A stretch of 64,000 nucleotides of DNA from Defluviitaleaceae bacterium (lineage in GTDB: Bacteria > Bacillota > Clostridia > Lachnospirales > WQUN01), in the NCBI GenBank assembly GCA_009781725.1, contig WQVF01000010.1:1-64000 (forward strand). Reading direction: 5' to 3'. Under the pieces are notes generated by a model. The model made no database searches. It had not been told where the DNA came from and saw nothing but the letters and a program-made list of their open reading frames with translations. Positions within the stretch are counted from its first letter, which is position 1. Every line of letters begins with the position of its first letter. Of this stretch, positions 33,101-42,771 are shown in pieces. The position numbers and the translations under genes are program-made.

Positions 33101-34330
33101 CTAAAAAAAATTACTTAAGCCATCAAGATTCACCTCGGCCTGCTCGCCGGTTTCCATATTTTTTATTTTTGCCAAGTTATTGGCAAGCTCGTCACAGCCT
33201 AGTATTGTTGTATGTCGCGCTTGGATTTTATTGGCGTATTTCATTTGAGCTTTAACGCTGCGGCCTATTATATCGCTTTCGGCTTGTATGCCCGCTTGAC
33301 GTAGTTGATACGCTAGCTGATGGGCTTTTCTTGCACCTTCGGAATCGGCGTGACCTATAAATATTGTTGGGCCGGTGGTGGCCGGGATATTTTCATTTTC
33401 TTTTAATTGTAAAACAAGTCGCTCGATTCCCATACCAAAGCCTACCCCACCAGTGGGTTGGCCCCCTACCTGGGCAATAAGGCCATCATAGCGCCCTCCT
33501 CCTAATACCGTAAAGCCTGGGGCTATAAACTCGAATACAGTGCGTGTGTAGTAATCCAGGCCGCGGACTACTTTGGGGTCTACTATGAAGGGGATGTTCA
33601 TGCTGGTGAGTAGGAGCTGCAATTCTTCGATGTGGATGCGGCATTCATCGTCCAGGGCGTCCAGTACCAGTGGAGCATCTGTTAGCAGGGCTTGACAGGA
33701 GTCGATTTTGCAATCGAGTATGCGCAGGGGATTCTTGATAAAACGGTCACGGCATGTATGACAGAATTTTTCCAATCTATCTGTCAGGTAGTCTTTCAGG
33801 CGTTGGTGATAGACTGGCCTGCATTCTGTGCAGCCTATGCTATTTATATGAAGATTTACATTTTCTACTCCGAGGCGGTTGATTAAGGTATGGCCCAGGG
33901 AAATTACCTCAGCTTCCGTGGCGGGTGTATATGCACCAAAGACCTCTACCCCAAATTGATGATGTTGGCGATATCGTCCATGTTGTGGCTTTTCGTAGCG
34001 GAAATTAGGGCCGATATAAAATAGCTTAATGGGTTGGGGCTGGCTATACATCCCCCGCTCTACATAGGCCCGGGCTACGCCGGCGGTTTGCTCTGGGCGT
34101 AGGGATAGGCTACGGCCCCCCTTGTCCTCAAAGGTGTACATTTCCTTTTGGACAATGTCTGTTGTGTCCCCTACTCCGCGAAGGAATAGCTCTGTATGCT
34201 CAACGGATGGGGTGCGGATTTCTGTATAGCCGTAAGCATCAGTTATTTTACGGATTTCGTCTTCGATATGCCGCCATAAGCGCATGTCTTCGCCATATAC
34301 ATCATGGGTTCCTTTTGGGGCTTGAATCAT
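33101..34330 (-). CDS. hisS: Histidyl-tRNA synthetase
   Basis: This class II aminoacyl-tRNA synthetase charges tRNA-His. The 409 residues show motif 2 (FRYEKPQHGRYRQHHQFG), the histidine-specific LDYYTRTVFEF, motif 3 (GGVGFGMGIERL) and a C-terminal anticodon-binding domain. The start overlaps the hemZ stop by 4 bases (ATGA). It is the last gene of relA/spoT-hemZ-hisS. No T-box leader is seen, because the gene follows directly. Confidence 0.97.
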   Translation of the reverse strand: MIQAPKGTHDVYGEDMRLWRHIEDEIRKITDAYGYTEIRTPSVEHTELFLRGVGDTTDIVQKEMYTFEDKGGRSLSLRPEQTAGVARAYVERGMYSQPQPIKLFYIGPNFRYEKPQHGRYRQHHQFGVEVFGAYTPATEAEVISLGHTLINRLGVENVNLHINSIGCTECRPVYHQRLKDYLTDRLEKFCHTCRDRFIKNPLRILDCKIDSCQALLTDAPLVLDALDDECRIHIEELQLLLTSMNIPFIVDPKVVRGLDYYTRTVFEFIAPGFTVLGGGRYDGLIAQVGGQPTGGVGFGMGIERLVLQLKENENIPATTGPTIFIGHADSEGARKAHQLAYQLRQAGIQAESDIIGRSVKAQMKYANKIQARHTTILGCDELANNLAKIKNMETGEQAEVNLDGLSNFF

Positions 34331-35640
34331 TGGGGGTTCCTTCTTTCGATATAGATTTCCGGGTCCTTTGGGTTGAATGCCCGGGTTATTTTTGCGCCTA
34401 CTACATATTTGCTTACGGCTCCTGCACCTATGCCATGGATGGTTTGCAGTTCTGCCATCATGCCTACATTATATTGGCACTCTTGGCCAGGGAGGCTGTA
34501 GCCAGTGTTTTCGAATAAGGCAGCCATATTTTTTTGGCGATATAGGTAATATGGGACGAGGCCTTGAGCCACACAGCTCTCGTGGGCGATTTTGAGTTGG
34601 GCCGCGATGATTGCTTTATCGTGATAATGAGCCTGTTCCATCCTTTCCTCGTTGAGCTTGGAGGCGCGTTTTATCGCTAGTGTGTGGATGGTGATATTCT
34701 CCGGTGACAGGGCGGACAGGAATTCCATGGTGTTTACCATATCCTTTTCATTTTCACCGGGGAGGCCTGCGATTATATCTGTGTTGATACAGGTGAAGCC
34801 TTGTCGCCGGGCGAGTTTAAAGACTCTGATGAAGTCTGTGGAAGTGTGGTTACGCCCTATTGCTTTTAAGGTTTTATTATTAAGAGTTTGGGGATTAATT
34901 GAAATGCGGTTGACGCCGTATTTTTTCATTAAACGAAGATTAGAGCGGGTGATGGTGTCTGGACGGCCTGCTTCTACCGTGAATTCACCATTGATGGGTG
35001 GTAATGCTTCCAATAGCTGCTCAAGTAGGTGGTCAGCTAGGGCAGTTGGAGTACCGCCGCCTATATATATTGATGAGATATTTTCTTGAGGTAACTCGCG
35101 GCATTCTGATATCAAGGCATTTACATAGCGGGTTTGCAGTTCTATACTCCAGGGTTTGTGGGCTGTGTTGAAGGAACAGTAGACGCAGCGAGAAGGACAG
35201 AATGGAATGCTTACGTATAGGCCATTACCATGTATGCGTTCCGCTACCTGGTTTTCAGCATGAGCGACATCTACGGCTAACTGCGCCCTGTCTTCTTGGA
35301 CGTGGAATGTGTTTTGCAAAATTTCCTTGGCCTGGGTATGGGTATAGTCTGCTGCCATCCATTCCCGTACCATTTTTGTAGGGCGAACGCCTGTGAGTGC
35401 CCCCCATGGGGTGAATGCACCGATTGATTCCTTCAACTCGTGGAAAAGATTGAGCATTACCAGACGTTTTTTTGTTAGATAAAAGGGTTGATCCATTAAG
35501 GATTTCTCATCAATATTACTGACGATTGTATAATCCGCCGCTTCATCCCCATAACAAAACCGCGCATGAGGGAAGAAAAGTTGCGCGATTGTTTGTATTT
35601 CGTCAATGTATTTATGGTTGGCAATGATTTTTATTTTCAT
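34327..35640 (-). CDS. hemZ: HemZ-type radical SAM protein (coproporphyrinogen dehydrogenase-like)
   Basis: The 437-residue radical SAM enzyme has the cluster motif CPSRCVYCSF and the HemN-family glycine strand SIYIGGGTPTAL. INPQTLNNKTLKAIGR is also present, and the N-terminal extension is HemZ-like. It is somewhat shorter than Bacillus HemZ (about 500). HemZ proteins are assigned to anaerobic porphyrin synthesis, but many Clostridia carry them without a heme pathway, so the real role is uncertain. It overlaps relA/spoT and hisS by 4 bases each. Confidence 0.9.
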   Translation of the reverse strand: MKIKIIANHKYIDEIQTIAQLFFPHARFCYGDEAADYTIVSNIDEKSLMDQPFYLTKKRLVMLNLFHELKESIGAFTPWGALTGVRPTKMVREWMAADYTHTQAKEILQNTFHVQEDRAQLAVDVAHAENQVAERIHGNGLYVSIPFCPSRCVYCSFNTAHKPWSIELQTRYVNALISECRELPQENISSIYIGGGTPTALADHLLEQLLEALPPINGEFTVEAGRPDTITRSNLRLMKKYGVNRISINPQTLNNKTLKAIGRNHTSTDFIRVFKLARRQGFTCINTDIIAGLPGENEKDMVNTMEFLSALSPENITIHTLAIKRASKLNEERMEQAHYHDKAIIAAQLKIAHESCVAQGLVPYYLYRQKNMAALFENTGYSLPGQECQYNVGMMAELQTIHGIGAGAVSKYVVGAKITRAFNPKDPEIYIERRNPQ

Positions 35641-37922
35641 GCTGTCGCTCTCGTTATATCGTAAATACTTTTTTCCCTTAAAAGCCGCTGCGAAAGCTGC
35701 TCCAGCCTCTCACCGTCGGCAATTTCTATCCCTATATTGAAAATAGCCTCAGCTTGCTGGGTACGGACATTCATTGACGTTACTTTTATTCTTTCTTCTG
35801 AGAGAATCCGGGCTATATCCGCAAGAAGTCCGTCTCTGTCGTCGCAGTGGAGGCAGATATCTGTATGGTAAGTATTGCCGGATTTTTCAGCCACATGCCA
35901 ATGGGTTTCCATTAGGCGTCTTTTATCCAAATCAGTCAAGTGGAGCATATTTATACAGTCAGTTCTGTGGACACTCATACCACGGCCCCTAGTCACGAAC
36001 CCAATGATTTCGTCCCCTGGGACAGGGCTGCAACACCTAGCAAAGCGTACATCTGTGTCGCCTACACCTTTGATTACTATACCGCTTTGGGTTTTGCGGT
36101 CGGGGAGCTCCGCGCTTTCCGATAGCAGCTCCTCTATCAGCTCCTCATCTGTGGGGGGAGGCAGTGTCTTTTCATATTCACGGTACAGGCGGTTTACGAT
36201 TTGCTTTTCCTTTAGGCCCCCTACCCCTACCATTACATATAACTGGTCTGTATCTTTGCAATTATAGCGCTGCAATATTGCCGCAAAAGGCTCATCCAGA
36301 GCCATCAGTTCGTCAAAGGTTACATCCATTTCAGTGGCGGCTTGCTCTAGTAGCTCTCGGCCTCTTTGGATGTTTTCTTCCCGGTCTTGCCGTTTGAACC
36401 ATTGATTAATTTTTGTTCTGGCTTGGGCGGTTTTTACGATTTTAATCCAATCTCGCCCTGGTCCTTTGGAGTTTTGGCTGGTGAGGATTTCGACTCTGTC
36501 GCCGGTGGCCAGGGTGTAGTCATTGGTTACAATGCGGCCATTGACCTTGGCCCCTACCATACGATTACCTACAGCAGAGTGGATCTGATACGCGAAATCT
36601 ATGGGAGTTGCACCATCAATTAGAGTGTGAACGTCTCCTTGGGGGGTGAAGCAATATACATGGCCTCTGAAACCATCCATGTCCATCTTGAGAGCATCTA
36701 AAAACTCGTCGTTGTCAGAAACTTCACGCTGCCAGGACATAAGCTCTTGCAGCCATTTATCCTTGGCACCTTTGTCCCGCTCCTTGTATTTCCAGTGAGC
36801 GGCAACGCCAAATTCCGCGACCTGGTGCATATCATGGGTGCGGATTTGCACCTCCACAGGCTCCCCATTATGAGGACCTACAACTGTGGTGTGAATGGAC
36901 TGGTAGCGGTTCATTTTGGGCATGGAGATATAATCCTTGATGCGCCCAGGCACCGGGATAAACATGGTATGAATCCAACCTAGTGCGGCGTAACAGTCTG
37001 TCACTTCATTAACAAGTACTCGTACCGCAAAAAGGTCATATATTTGATCCAGGGTCTTGTCCTGGGATTTCATTTTCCTATGGATGCTATAAAAATGCTT
37101 GGCTCGGCCTTCTACCGTGGCTTCTATGCCTTCTTCTTTAAGCCGCGTTCGTATGACGTCCAAGACTTCGTCCACAATGGTCTGACGCTCGCTTTGTTTC
37201 ATTTGAATTTTTTGAGAAAGGTCGTTGTACTTGGCTCTGTCCTGGTATTTGAAGGCTAGGTCTTCCAGCTCGTAACGGAGTTTTGCGATACCTAAGCGAT
37301 GAGCCAGAGGGGCATACAGGTCCAAAGTTTCTTGGGCAATGGAGCGTTGTTTATCTTCCCCATGGCCACTGATAGTGCGCATATTATGCAGTCTGTCGGC
37401 GATTTTTATTATCAAGACACGAATATCTTGAGACATATGAAAAAAAAGCTTGCGATAATTTTCCGCTTGCTCATCGGCTTTGGCGGCCAGCTTTTCCTTT
37501 GCGCCTTTGGGAAGTTTTACGTCATCGCCATCTTGCTCACCGGAAGATTCCTGAGCCTGGGCTTTAGCCAGATATTTAACTTTTGCGATTTTGGTAACGC
37601 CGTCGACTAACTGCCCGATTTCTGTACCAAAGGCATTTGTGATTTCCTCCAAAGTTGTAGGGGTGTCTTCCACAACATCATGAAGCAAGCCAACAGCAAT
37701 GGACTCCATATCAGACCGCATTTCCGCAAGTATCAGAGCCACTGTCAGGGGATGCATCACATAGGGTTCCCCGGTTTTGCGATATTGGCCTTCGTGAGCA
37801 TTCATTGCAAAATTAAACGCTTTGTCTACTAGATTAAGTGGTGTAGCCGGACGGTAGGATTTAATTTCCGCTATGAGGTTCTTGTATGTGTTTTCGATTA
37901 GCCTTTTATGCGTTTTATCCAT
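35637..37922 (-). CDS. relA: Bifunctional (p)ppGpp synthetase/hydrolase RelA/SpoT
   Basis: The long RSH protein has about 761 residues and makes and degrades the alarmone (p)ppGpp. The N-terminal HD hydrolase domain keeps HDVVEDT and the catalytic neighbourhood. The synthetase domain has MNRYQSIHTTVVGPHNGE and VEVQIRTHDMH. TGS (VYCFTPQGDVHTLIDGATP) and a C-terminal ACT domain follow. The start at ATG 37922 has GGAGG 8 bases upstream. It is the first gene of the operon with hemZ and hisS. A separate small synthetase is at the right end of the window. Confidence 0.97.
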   Translation of the reverse strand: MDKTHKRLIENTYKNLIAEIKSYRPATPLNLVDKAFNFAMNAHEGQYRKTGEPYVMHPLTVALILAEMRSDMESIAVGLLHDVVEDTPTTLEEITNAFGTEIGQLVDGVTKIAKVKYLAKAQAQESSGEQDGDDVKLPKGAKEKLAAKADEQAENYRKLFFHMSQDIRVLIIKIADRLHNMRTISGHGEDKQRSIAQETLDLYAPLAHRLGIAKLRYELEDLAFKYQDRAKYNDLSQKIQMKQSERQTIVDEVLDVIRTRLKEEGIEATVEGRAKHFYSIHRKMKSQDKTLDQIYDLFAVRVLVNEVTDCYAALGWIHTMFIPVPGRIKDYISMPKMNRYQSIHTTVVGPHNGEPVEVQIRTHDMHQVAEFGVAAHWKYKERDKGAKDKWLQELMSWQREVSDNDEFLDALKMDMDGFRGHVYCFTPQGDVHTLIDGATPIDFAYQIHSAVGNRMVGAKVNGRIVTNDYTLATGDRVEILTSQNSKGPGRDWIKIVKTAQARTKINQWFKRQDREENIQRGRELLEQAATEMDVTFDELMALDEPFAAILQRYNCKDTDQLYVMVGVGGLKEKQIVNRLYREYEKTLPPPTDEELIEELLSESAELPDRKTQSGIVIKGVGDTDVRFARCCSPVPGDEIIGFVTRGRGMSVHRTDCINMLHLTDLDKRRLMETHWHVAEKSGNTYHTDICLHCDDRDGLLADIARILSEERIKVTSMNVRTQQAEAIFNIGIEIADGERLEQLSQRLLREKSIYDITRATA

Positions 37923-38077
37923 GCCCAGCACCTCCAATCTAGTAAATTTTCTTCTGTGAATGCTTCTGCACAGAAAAAATTTACGGTTTTTACCATAGGC
38001 AAAAAAGTTTCAAATTTAAATTTAACTTCCCACAGGTTTCTGACCATTATAGTATTTACAATGGAATTTGCAAGATT

Positions 38078-38329
38078 TTAGGCACCACTGTCATCGCCTT
38101 GGTTTCTTGCATCATACAATACTGTGCGATGACTATAATATTTATGAGGTAAGTCAATATTGAAGTGCTCGCATAAGAGCTTCGTTACCAAGAAATTAAA
38201 GCTGAATTCACCGTCGTCTGTATTTGCTATGATTTTTTCCGCAAGCTGCGAGCCTTTGCGAACCCTAAAAGCATATCGGTGATAATGATTGGAGTTATAC
38301 TTATTAGCTCTGGTTGCTTCTTTATTCAT
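38078..38329 (-). CDS. Small basic protein, 83 residues, unknown
   Basis: Begins MNKEATRANKYNSNHYHRYA. The N-terminal half is basic and aromatic (YHRYAFRVRKGSQLAEKIIA), followed by a helical CEHFNIDLP segment. The layout suggests a ribbon-helix-helix or mobile-element accessory protein, but no firm motif is visible. An upstream in-frame ATG (38365) lacks a good ribosome site. Confidence 0.55.
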   Translation of the reverse strand: MNKEATRANKYNSNHYHRYAFRVRKGSQLAEKIIANTDDGEFSFNFLVTKLLCEHFNIDLPHKYYSHRTVLYDARNQGDDSGA

Positions 38330-38383
38330 ATTAATCCACATTCCTTTCGCTTCGCTTAGGCACAAATAGGCATGAAAGTTTAT

Positions 38384-38412
38384 CGAGTGGAGGCGGCTTC
38401 GCCGCCCCTACG
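38384..38412. repeat. Family C palindrome (short copy)
   Basis: GGCGGC-TTC-GCCGCC followed by CCTAC is the compact form of the GTAGGGGCGGC repeat also seen at 39892-39961 and 61594-61667. Confidence 0.5.
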
Positions 38413-38478
38413 CACACCTTCTTTCACACTAACCTCCCCAAAAAACATATGGCATCATATGGGTTTCTTTGTATGATA

Positions 38479-38518
38479 GCACAAAAATACGTATGGCACC
38501 ATACGGGGTTTTTTGTGC
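38479..38518. repeat. Hairpin repeat, family G, copy 2
   Basis: CGTATGG-CA-CCATACG flanked by GCACAAAAA and TTTTTTGTGC. A degenerate tandem neighbour (CATATGGCATCATATG) lies at about 38446-38462. It resembles a plus-strand terminator but no plus-strand gene precedes it. Confidence 0.6.
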
Positions 38519-38544
38519 AAAATGGTTTTTCATTACGGTGTGCC

Positions 38545-38573
38545 TTGACATTCTTTTCATGCAGCAATATACT
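38545..38573 (+). promoter_or_regulatory. Promoter of rplJL
   Basis: TTGACA (38545-38550), a 17-bp spacer and TATACT (38568-38573). Transcription would begin about 38580, right at the start of the L10 leader. Confidence 0.75.
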
Positions 38574-38578
38574 CCTTT

Positions 38579-38718
38579 TACCATAGACAGCAGGTGCTTC
38601 CAGCGTAAATCCTGCCGAGGTTGCTTATTATGATATATTTCAGCGGATTCGGATTTGAGAATCCTTGTGTGTATGCCTACATAAGCCCCGACTATGGACA
38701 AAGTCAGGGGCTATTTTT
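38579..38718 (+). promoter_or_regulatory. Ribosomal protein L10 leader with attenuator
   Basis: CATAGACAGCAGGTG and TCCTGCCGAGGT match the conserved L10-leader core, where the L10(L12)4 complex binds its own mRNA. A terminator follows at 38684-38718 (AGCCCCGACT/AGTCAGGGGCT plus TTTTT). Excess L10/L12 would stabilise the terminator and stop rplJL transcription. Confidence 0.85.
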
Positions 38719-38738
38719 ATGCTCTGACGGCGGTAATC

Positions 38739-38800
38739 TTTTTGCCTGCGGCAAAAACCGCAAAATCATTTCTGCGTAGAAGCATCGCAGAAATAATTTT
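38739..38800. repeat. Family B hairpin repeat, copy 1
   Basis: TTTTTGCCTGCGGCAAAAA and TTTCTGCG...CGCAGAAA form two small hairpins just before rplJ. A close copy is at 39974-40040, before ppdK. Confidence 0.7.
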
Positions 38801-38820
38801 ACTGATATAGGAGGTGAAAT

Positions 38821-39459
38821 ATGACAAATCTCGAGAAGAACCGTACAGCTAAACATGTTGTTGTGGACGAAATCAAGGAGAAGCTTTCCCGCTCTAAGTC
38901 CTTGGTACTGGTCAACGCTCGCGGACTTACAGTAGAGCAGGACACTTTGCTACGTAAATCCCTGCGTAAAGCCGGTGGTATCGACTACAAAGTTTATAAG
39001 AACTCCATGGTCAACCTGGCAGTTAAGGACACCGAGTTCGAAGGCATCCAGGAATATCTGGCTGGGCCTACAACTATTGCGTTTTCTTACGAAGACGCCA
39101 CAGCAGCGGCGGCAGCAATCAACAAGCATCTCAAGGCCATGCCCGTGCTAGAGTTCAAAGCCTCGGCAATGGACGGCAATGTATACGACGCCGCAAAAAC
39201 CAAGCTAATCGCAGAAATCCCATCCAAGGATGTACTGCTTTCCAGACTGCTTGGGTCCCTTAAGTCGCCGATGGCAAGCTTTGCACGCGTTATCAACGCG
39301 ATTGCAGAGGAAAAAGGTAGTGGTAGCGCGCCAGCAGAGGCTCCAGTGGCGGAAGTGGCAGCAGAGGTAGCCGCTCCTGCGGAGGAAGCTCCCGCAGTAG
39401 AAGCCCCTGTAGTTGAAGCAACAGAAGAACCAACCCCTGAAGCTCCCGCCGAGGAGTAA
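38821..39459 (+). CDS. rplJ: 50S ribosomal protein L10 with acidic tail
   Basis: L10 anchors the L7/L12 stalk to the 50S subunit. Residues 1 to about 165 match the family (KHVVVDEIKEKLSRSKSLVL, NARGLTV, YKVYKNSMVNLA). A tail of about 45 residues follows, made almost only of Ala, Pro, Glu and Val. Tails of this kind occur in some Clostridia and are longer than the standard 165-175 residue protein. AGGAGG lies before the ATG. It is regulated by the leader upstream and cotranscribed with rplL. Confidence 0.97.
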   Translation: MTNLEKNRTAKHVVVDEIKEKLSRSKSLVLVNARGLTVEQDTLLRKSLRKAGGIDYKVYKNSMVNLAVKDTEFEGIQEYLAGPTTIAFSYEDATAAAAAINKHLKAMPVLEFKASAMDGNVYDAAKTKLIAEIPSKDVLLSRLLGSLKSPMASFARVINAIAEEKGSGSAPAEAPVAEVAAEVAAPAEEAPAVEAPVVEATEEPTPEAPAEE

Positions 39460-39496
39460 TCTATTATTCATTTCCGTATAGGAGGAAAAAAACAAA

Positions 39497-39874
39497 ATGG
39501 CAAAACTTACAATAGCAGAACTCCTCGAAGCCATCGAAGGGCTTACAGTTTTGGAGTTAAACGAGCTGGTAACAGCAGCCGAAGAAAAATTCGGTGTTAG
39601 CGCAGCAGCCGGCGTAATGGTAGCAGGCCCCGCGGCAGGCGCAGCAGAAGCCGCTGAAGAAAAAACCGAATTTGACGTTGAGCTTACAGATGTCGGCGGC
39701 GAAAAAATCAAGGTTATCAAAGTTGTACGCGAAATCACCGGCCTTGGCCTCAAAGAAGCCAAAGAACTGGTTGACAACGCCCCCAAAGTTCTCAAAGAAG
39801 CAGCACCAAAAGCCGAAGCCGACAGCATCGTTGCAAAACTTGCTGAAATCGGTGCGAAGGCTACCCTTAAATAA
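39497..39874 (+). CDS. rplL: 50S ribosomal protein L7/L12
   Basis: The 125-residue stalk protein recruits translation factors. The N-terminal dimerisation domain ([20 protein letters not shown]), a flexible Ala/Gly hinge (about 38-55) and the C-terminal factor-binding domain ([20 protein letters not shown]) are all present. TAGGAGG precedes the ATG, 37 bp after rplJ. Confidence 0.98.
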   Translation: MAKLTIAELLEAIEGLTVLELNELVTAAEEKFGVSAAAGVMVAGPAAGAAEAAEEKTEFDVELTDVGGEKIKVIKVVREITGLGLKEAKELVDNAPKVLKEAAPKAEADSIVAKLAEIGAKATLK

Positions 39875-39891
39875 GCGATTTAATGATTTCC

Positions 39892-39961
39892 GTAGGGGCG
39901 GCAATCTGCTGCCCGGTATTTGGATTATCCCAATCCGCAGGCACCAGGATGCCGCCCCTAC
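39892..39961. repeat. Family C inverted repeat
   Basis: GTAGGGGCGGCA pairs with TGCCGCCCCTAC around an internal GC-rich segment, directly after rplL. It lacks a T-tail. Related copies are at 38384 and 61594. Confidence 0.7.
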
Positions 39962-39973
39962 AATGTATAAGGA

Positions 39974-40040
39974 AATTTTTTGCCTTCAGCAAAATTCGCA
40001 AATTTTTCTGCGTAGAAGCGTTTGCAGAAGAAAATTTGCT
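39974..40040. repeat. Family B hairpin repeat, copy 2
   Basis: TTTTTTGCCTTCAGCAAAA and TTTCTGCGTAGAAGCGT...GCAGAAG mirror copy 1 at 38739. Both copies lie shortly before the ribosome site of a highly expressed gene. Confidence 0.7.
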
Positions 40041-40076
40041 AGTTGTCCAAAAGAGTTATTTTGAGAGGAGTAAGAC

Positions 40077-42701
40077 ATGGCCCATAAATATGTATATATG
40101 TTCAAGGAAGGCGACGCCTCAATGCGCAACCTTCTTGGCGGCAAAGGTGCTAACCTTGCCGAAATGATTAAGCTAGGCCTCCCGGTTCCCAATGGTTTTA
40201 TCGTAACCACGGAAGCCTGCACCGAGTACAATTCCACAGGTAAAAAACTCTCCACAGATATGAAAAAACAAATCGACCAATGCGTTGCAGAGTTGGAATC
40301 CACCAGCGGCAAAAAATTTGGCGACAGTAAAAATCCACTGCTTGTAAGCGTACGCTCTGGCGCACGTGCTTCAATGCCCGGGATGATGAGTACCGTTCTC
40401 AATCTGGGTATCAACGATGCTTCCGCAGATGCTCTTGCAAAAGCCGCAGACGGACGCTTTGCCTACGACTCATATCGCCGTTTTATCATGATGTTTGGCG
40501 ATGTAGTAACCGGCGTTAGCAAAGACAAATTCGAACATGCCCTTCACGAGTACCAAGAAAAGAAAGGCTACAAAAGCGACAGCGACATGACCGAAGCTGA
40601 CTGGAAAGCCATCGTAGAGTTATTCAAAACCCTTTACAGAGAAGACCAAGGCTGCGATTTCCCAACCGACGCAAAAGAACAACTCTACGCCGCAATCGTA
40701 GCTGTATTCGAGTCATGGGATAACGAGCGCGCATTTGTATACCGCCGTATGAACGACATCCCATACGATTGGGGTACAGCCGTTAATGTACAGGAAATGG
40801 TATACGGTAACATGGGCCCAACCTCTGGTTCCGGCGTTGTGTTCACTCGCGACGGCTCCACCGGGGAAGACAAAATGGATGGGGAATACCTTATGGATGC
40901 CCAAGGCGAAGACGTAGTAGCCGGCGTTCGTACCCCTCAAAACTTTAATGAGCTTGAAAAAGAAATGCCCGACGTATATAACGAATTTATAATGCACAGC
41001 AAACGCCTCGAAAAACACTACAAATTCATGCAAGACATGGAGTTCACCATTGAACAAGGCAAACTATTTATCCTTCAAACCCGTAACGGAAAATGTACGG
41101 CTCGCGCCGCAATCAAAATCGCCGTTGACATGCATAATGAAGGCATTCTCACAAAAGAAGAGGCACTTCTTTCTGTTGACCCCAAGGCATTGGATCAGCT
41201 TCTCCACCCTATGTTTGACCCGGATGCAGAAAAAGCCGCCAAAGTACTGGGTAGTGCCATCGCCGCAAGCCCCGGTGCAGCAGCAGGTAAGGTATACTTT
41301 ACCGCAGCTGACGCCGCAGCCGCTCACGAGGCGGGAGAGCGCGTAATCCTTGTGCGCCTTGAAACCTCCCCTGACGATATCATGGGTATGGTAGTAGCCA
41401 AAGGCATTCTTACAGCCAAAGGCGGCAGAACTTCTCACGCGGCCCTTGTAGCCCGTCAAATCGGCTGCTGCTGCGTGTCCGGCTGCGAAGCTATTAAGTT
41501 TAACGCTGACAAATCCTTCACCCTTGGGGGCATAACCGTTAAAGAAGGGGATTATATCTCCCTCAATGGCTCCGAAGGTAATATCTACCTTGGCGACATT
41601 AAGACCAAAAAAGCAGAAATCGCTGACGACTTTGCCAATTTCATTGCATGGGCAGACGAAATCCCTGGCCGTATGGGCATCCGTACCAACGCCGACACCC
41701 CCAAGGACAGCCAGCTTGCACTGGATTTTGGCGCAGAAGGCATTGGCCTTACCCGTACAGAGCATATGTTCTTCGAAGAAGACAGGCTCCCGAAAATGCG
41801 TAAGATGATCCTTGCGGAAACAGAAGAAGCCCGTCGCGCTGCCCTTGACGAACTGCTTCCATTCCAAAAGAACGACTTTAAAGGCATCTATGAAGTTATG
41901 GAAGGCCGCCCTGTAACCATCCGCTTGCTGGATCCCCCACTCCACGAGTTTATGCCCACAGAGGAAGCCGACTTTGCTCAACTTGCAAAAGACATGGGCA
42001 CAACTGTTGAGGCAGTGAAATCTACAGCCGTATCCCTTCACGAGCTCAATCCAATGATGGGCCATCGTGGTTGCCGCCTTGCAGTAAGCTACCCAGAAGT
42101 AGCGGAAATGCAAACCCGTGCAATCATCGAAGCCGCTCTAGAAGTTAAAAAAGAAAAAGGCTATGACATCAAGCCGGAAATTATGATTCCGCTGGTAGGT
42201 GACATCAAAGAAACCCGCTATGTAAAAGAAGTAGTGGACAGCACCGCCAAAGCCCTTTGCGAAGCCGCTGGTGTTAAGCTGGGCTATTCTGTGGGAACCA
42301 TGATAGAAATCCCAAGAGCATGTATCATCGCCGACGAAATCGCCAAAGAAGTAGAATTCTTCTCCTTCGGCACCAACGACCTGACCCAGATGACCTACGG
42401 CCTAAGCCGTGACGATGCCGGGCGTATTCTTGAAGATTATATCGAGAAAAACATCTACGAAGGCGACCCAACTGCCAAACTAGATGTAAATGGCGTAGGT
42501 GTCCTGATGGATATGGCAGTACAAAAAGGCCGCAAGGCAAAGCCCAAGCTCAAGATAGGTATCTGCGGCGAGCATGGCGGCGACCCGTACAGTATTGCAT
42601 TCTGTCATAAGATTGGTCTAGACTATGTATCATGTTCACCCTTCCGCGTGCCGATAGCAAGACTGGCAGCAGCGCAGGCTGCGATTCGGGATAAGAGATA
42701 A
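40077..42701 (+). CDS. ppdK: Pyruvate, phosphate dikinase
   Basis: The enzyme interconverts pyruvate, ATP and phosphate with phosphoenolpyruvate, AMP and pyrophosphate. It is a glycolytic or gluconeogenic step in many anaerobes. The 874 residues show the N-terminal ATP-grasp (LLGGKGANLAEM), the phosphohistidine motif GGRTSHAALVARQIG and the C-terminal PEP-binding barrel (GTNDLTQMTYG and ICGEHGGDP). GAGAGGAG precedes the ATG. Length and motifs are standard. Placing it directly after rplJL, where rpoBC would usually lie, is unusual. Confidence 0.98.
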   Translation: MAHKYVYMFKEGDASMRNLLGGKGANLAEMIKLGLPVPNGFIVTTEACTEYNSTGKKLSTDMKKQIDQCVAELESTSGKKFGDSKNPLLVSVRSGARASMPGMMSTVLNLGINDASADALAKAADGRFAYDSYRRFIMMFGDVVTGVSKDKFEHALHEYQEKKGYKSDSDMTEADWKAIVELFKTLYREDQGCDFPTDAKEQLYAAIVAVFESWDNERAFVYRRMNDIPYDWGTAVNVQEMVYGNMGPTSGSGVVFTRDGSTGEDKMDGEYLMDAQGEDVVAGVRTPQNFNELEKEMPDVYNEFIMHSKRLEKHYKFMQDMEFTIEQGKLFILQTRNGKCTARAAIKIAVDMHNEGILTKEEALLSVDPKALDQLLHPMFDPDAEKAAKVLGSAIAASPGAAAGKVYFTAADAAAAHEAGERVILVRLETSPDDIMGMVVAKGILTAKGGRTSHAALVARQIGCCCVSGCEAIKFNADKSFTLGGITVKEGDYISLNGSEGNIYLGDIKTKKAEIADDFANFIAWADEIPGRMGIRTNADTPKDSQLALDFGAEGIGLTRTEHMFFEEDRLPKMRKMILAETEEARRAALDELLPFQKNDFKGIYEVMEGRPVTIRLLDPPLHEFMPTEEADFAQLAKDMGTTVEAVKSTAVSLHELNPMMGHRGCRLAVSYPEVAEMQTRAIIEAALEVKKEKGYDIKPEIMIPLVGDIKETRYVKEVVDSTAKALCEAAGVKLGYSVGTMIEIPRACIIADEIAKEVEFFSFGTNDLTQMTYGLSRDDAGRILEDYIEKNIYEGDPTAKLDVNGVGVLMDMAVQKGRKAKPKLKIGICGEHGGDPYSIAFCHKIGLDYVSCSPFRVPIARLAAAQAAIRDKR

Positions 42702-42771
42702 TTAAAGCAGACAAATATTTATATAGGGGCTGTCTCATTAAGCATCTTTATGAATAATTATGCACTTGCCT

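Noticed and set aside
38429-38701. 90-codon minus-strand frame upstream of rplJ
   Set aside because: It covers the rplJ promoter, the L10 leader and family G hairpins, has no ribosome site and reads as a random peptide.
41064-42113. 349-codon minus-strand frame inside ppdK
   Set aside because: It mirrors the codon pattern of ppdK in the opposite strand, with a Cys/Phe/His-rich unnatural composition and no recognisable domain.
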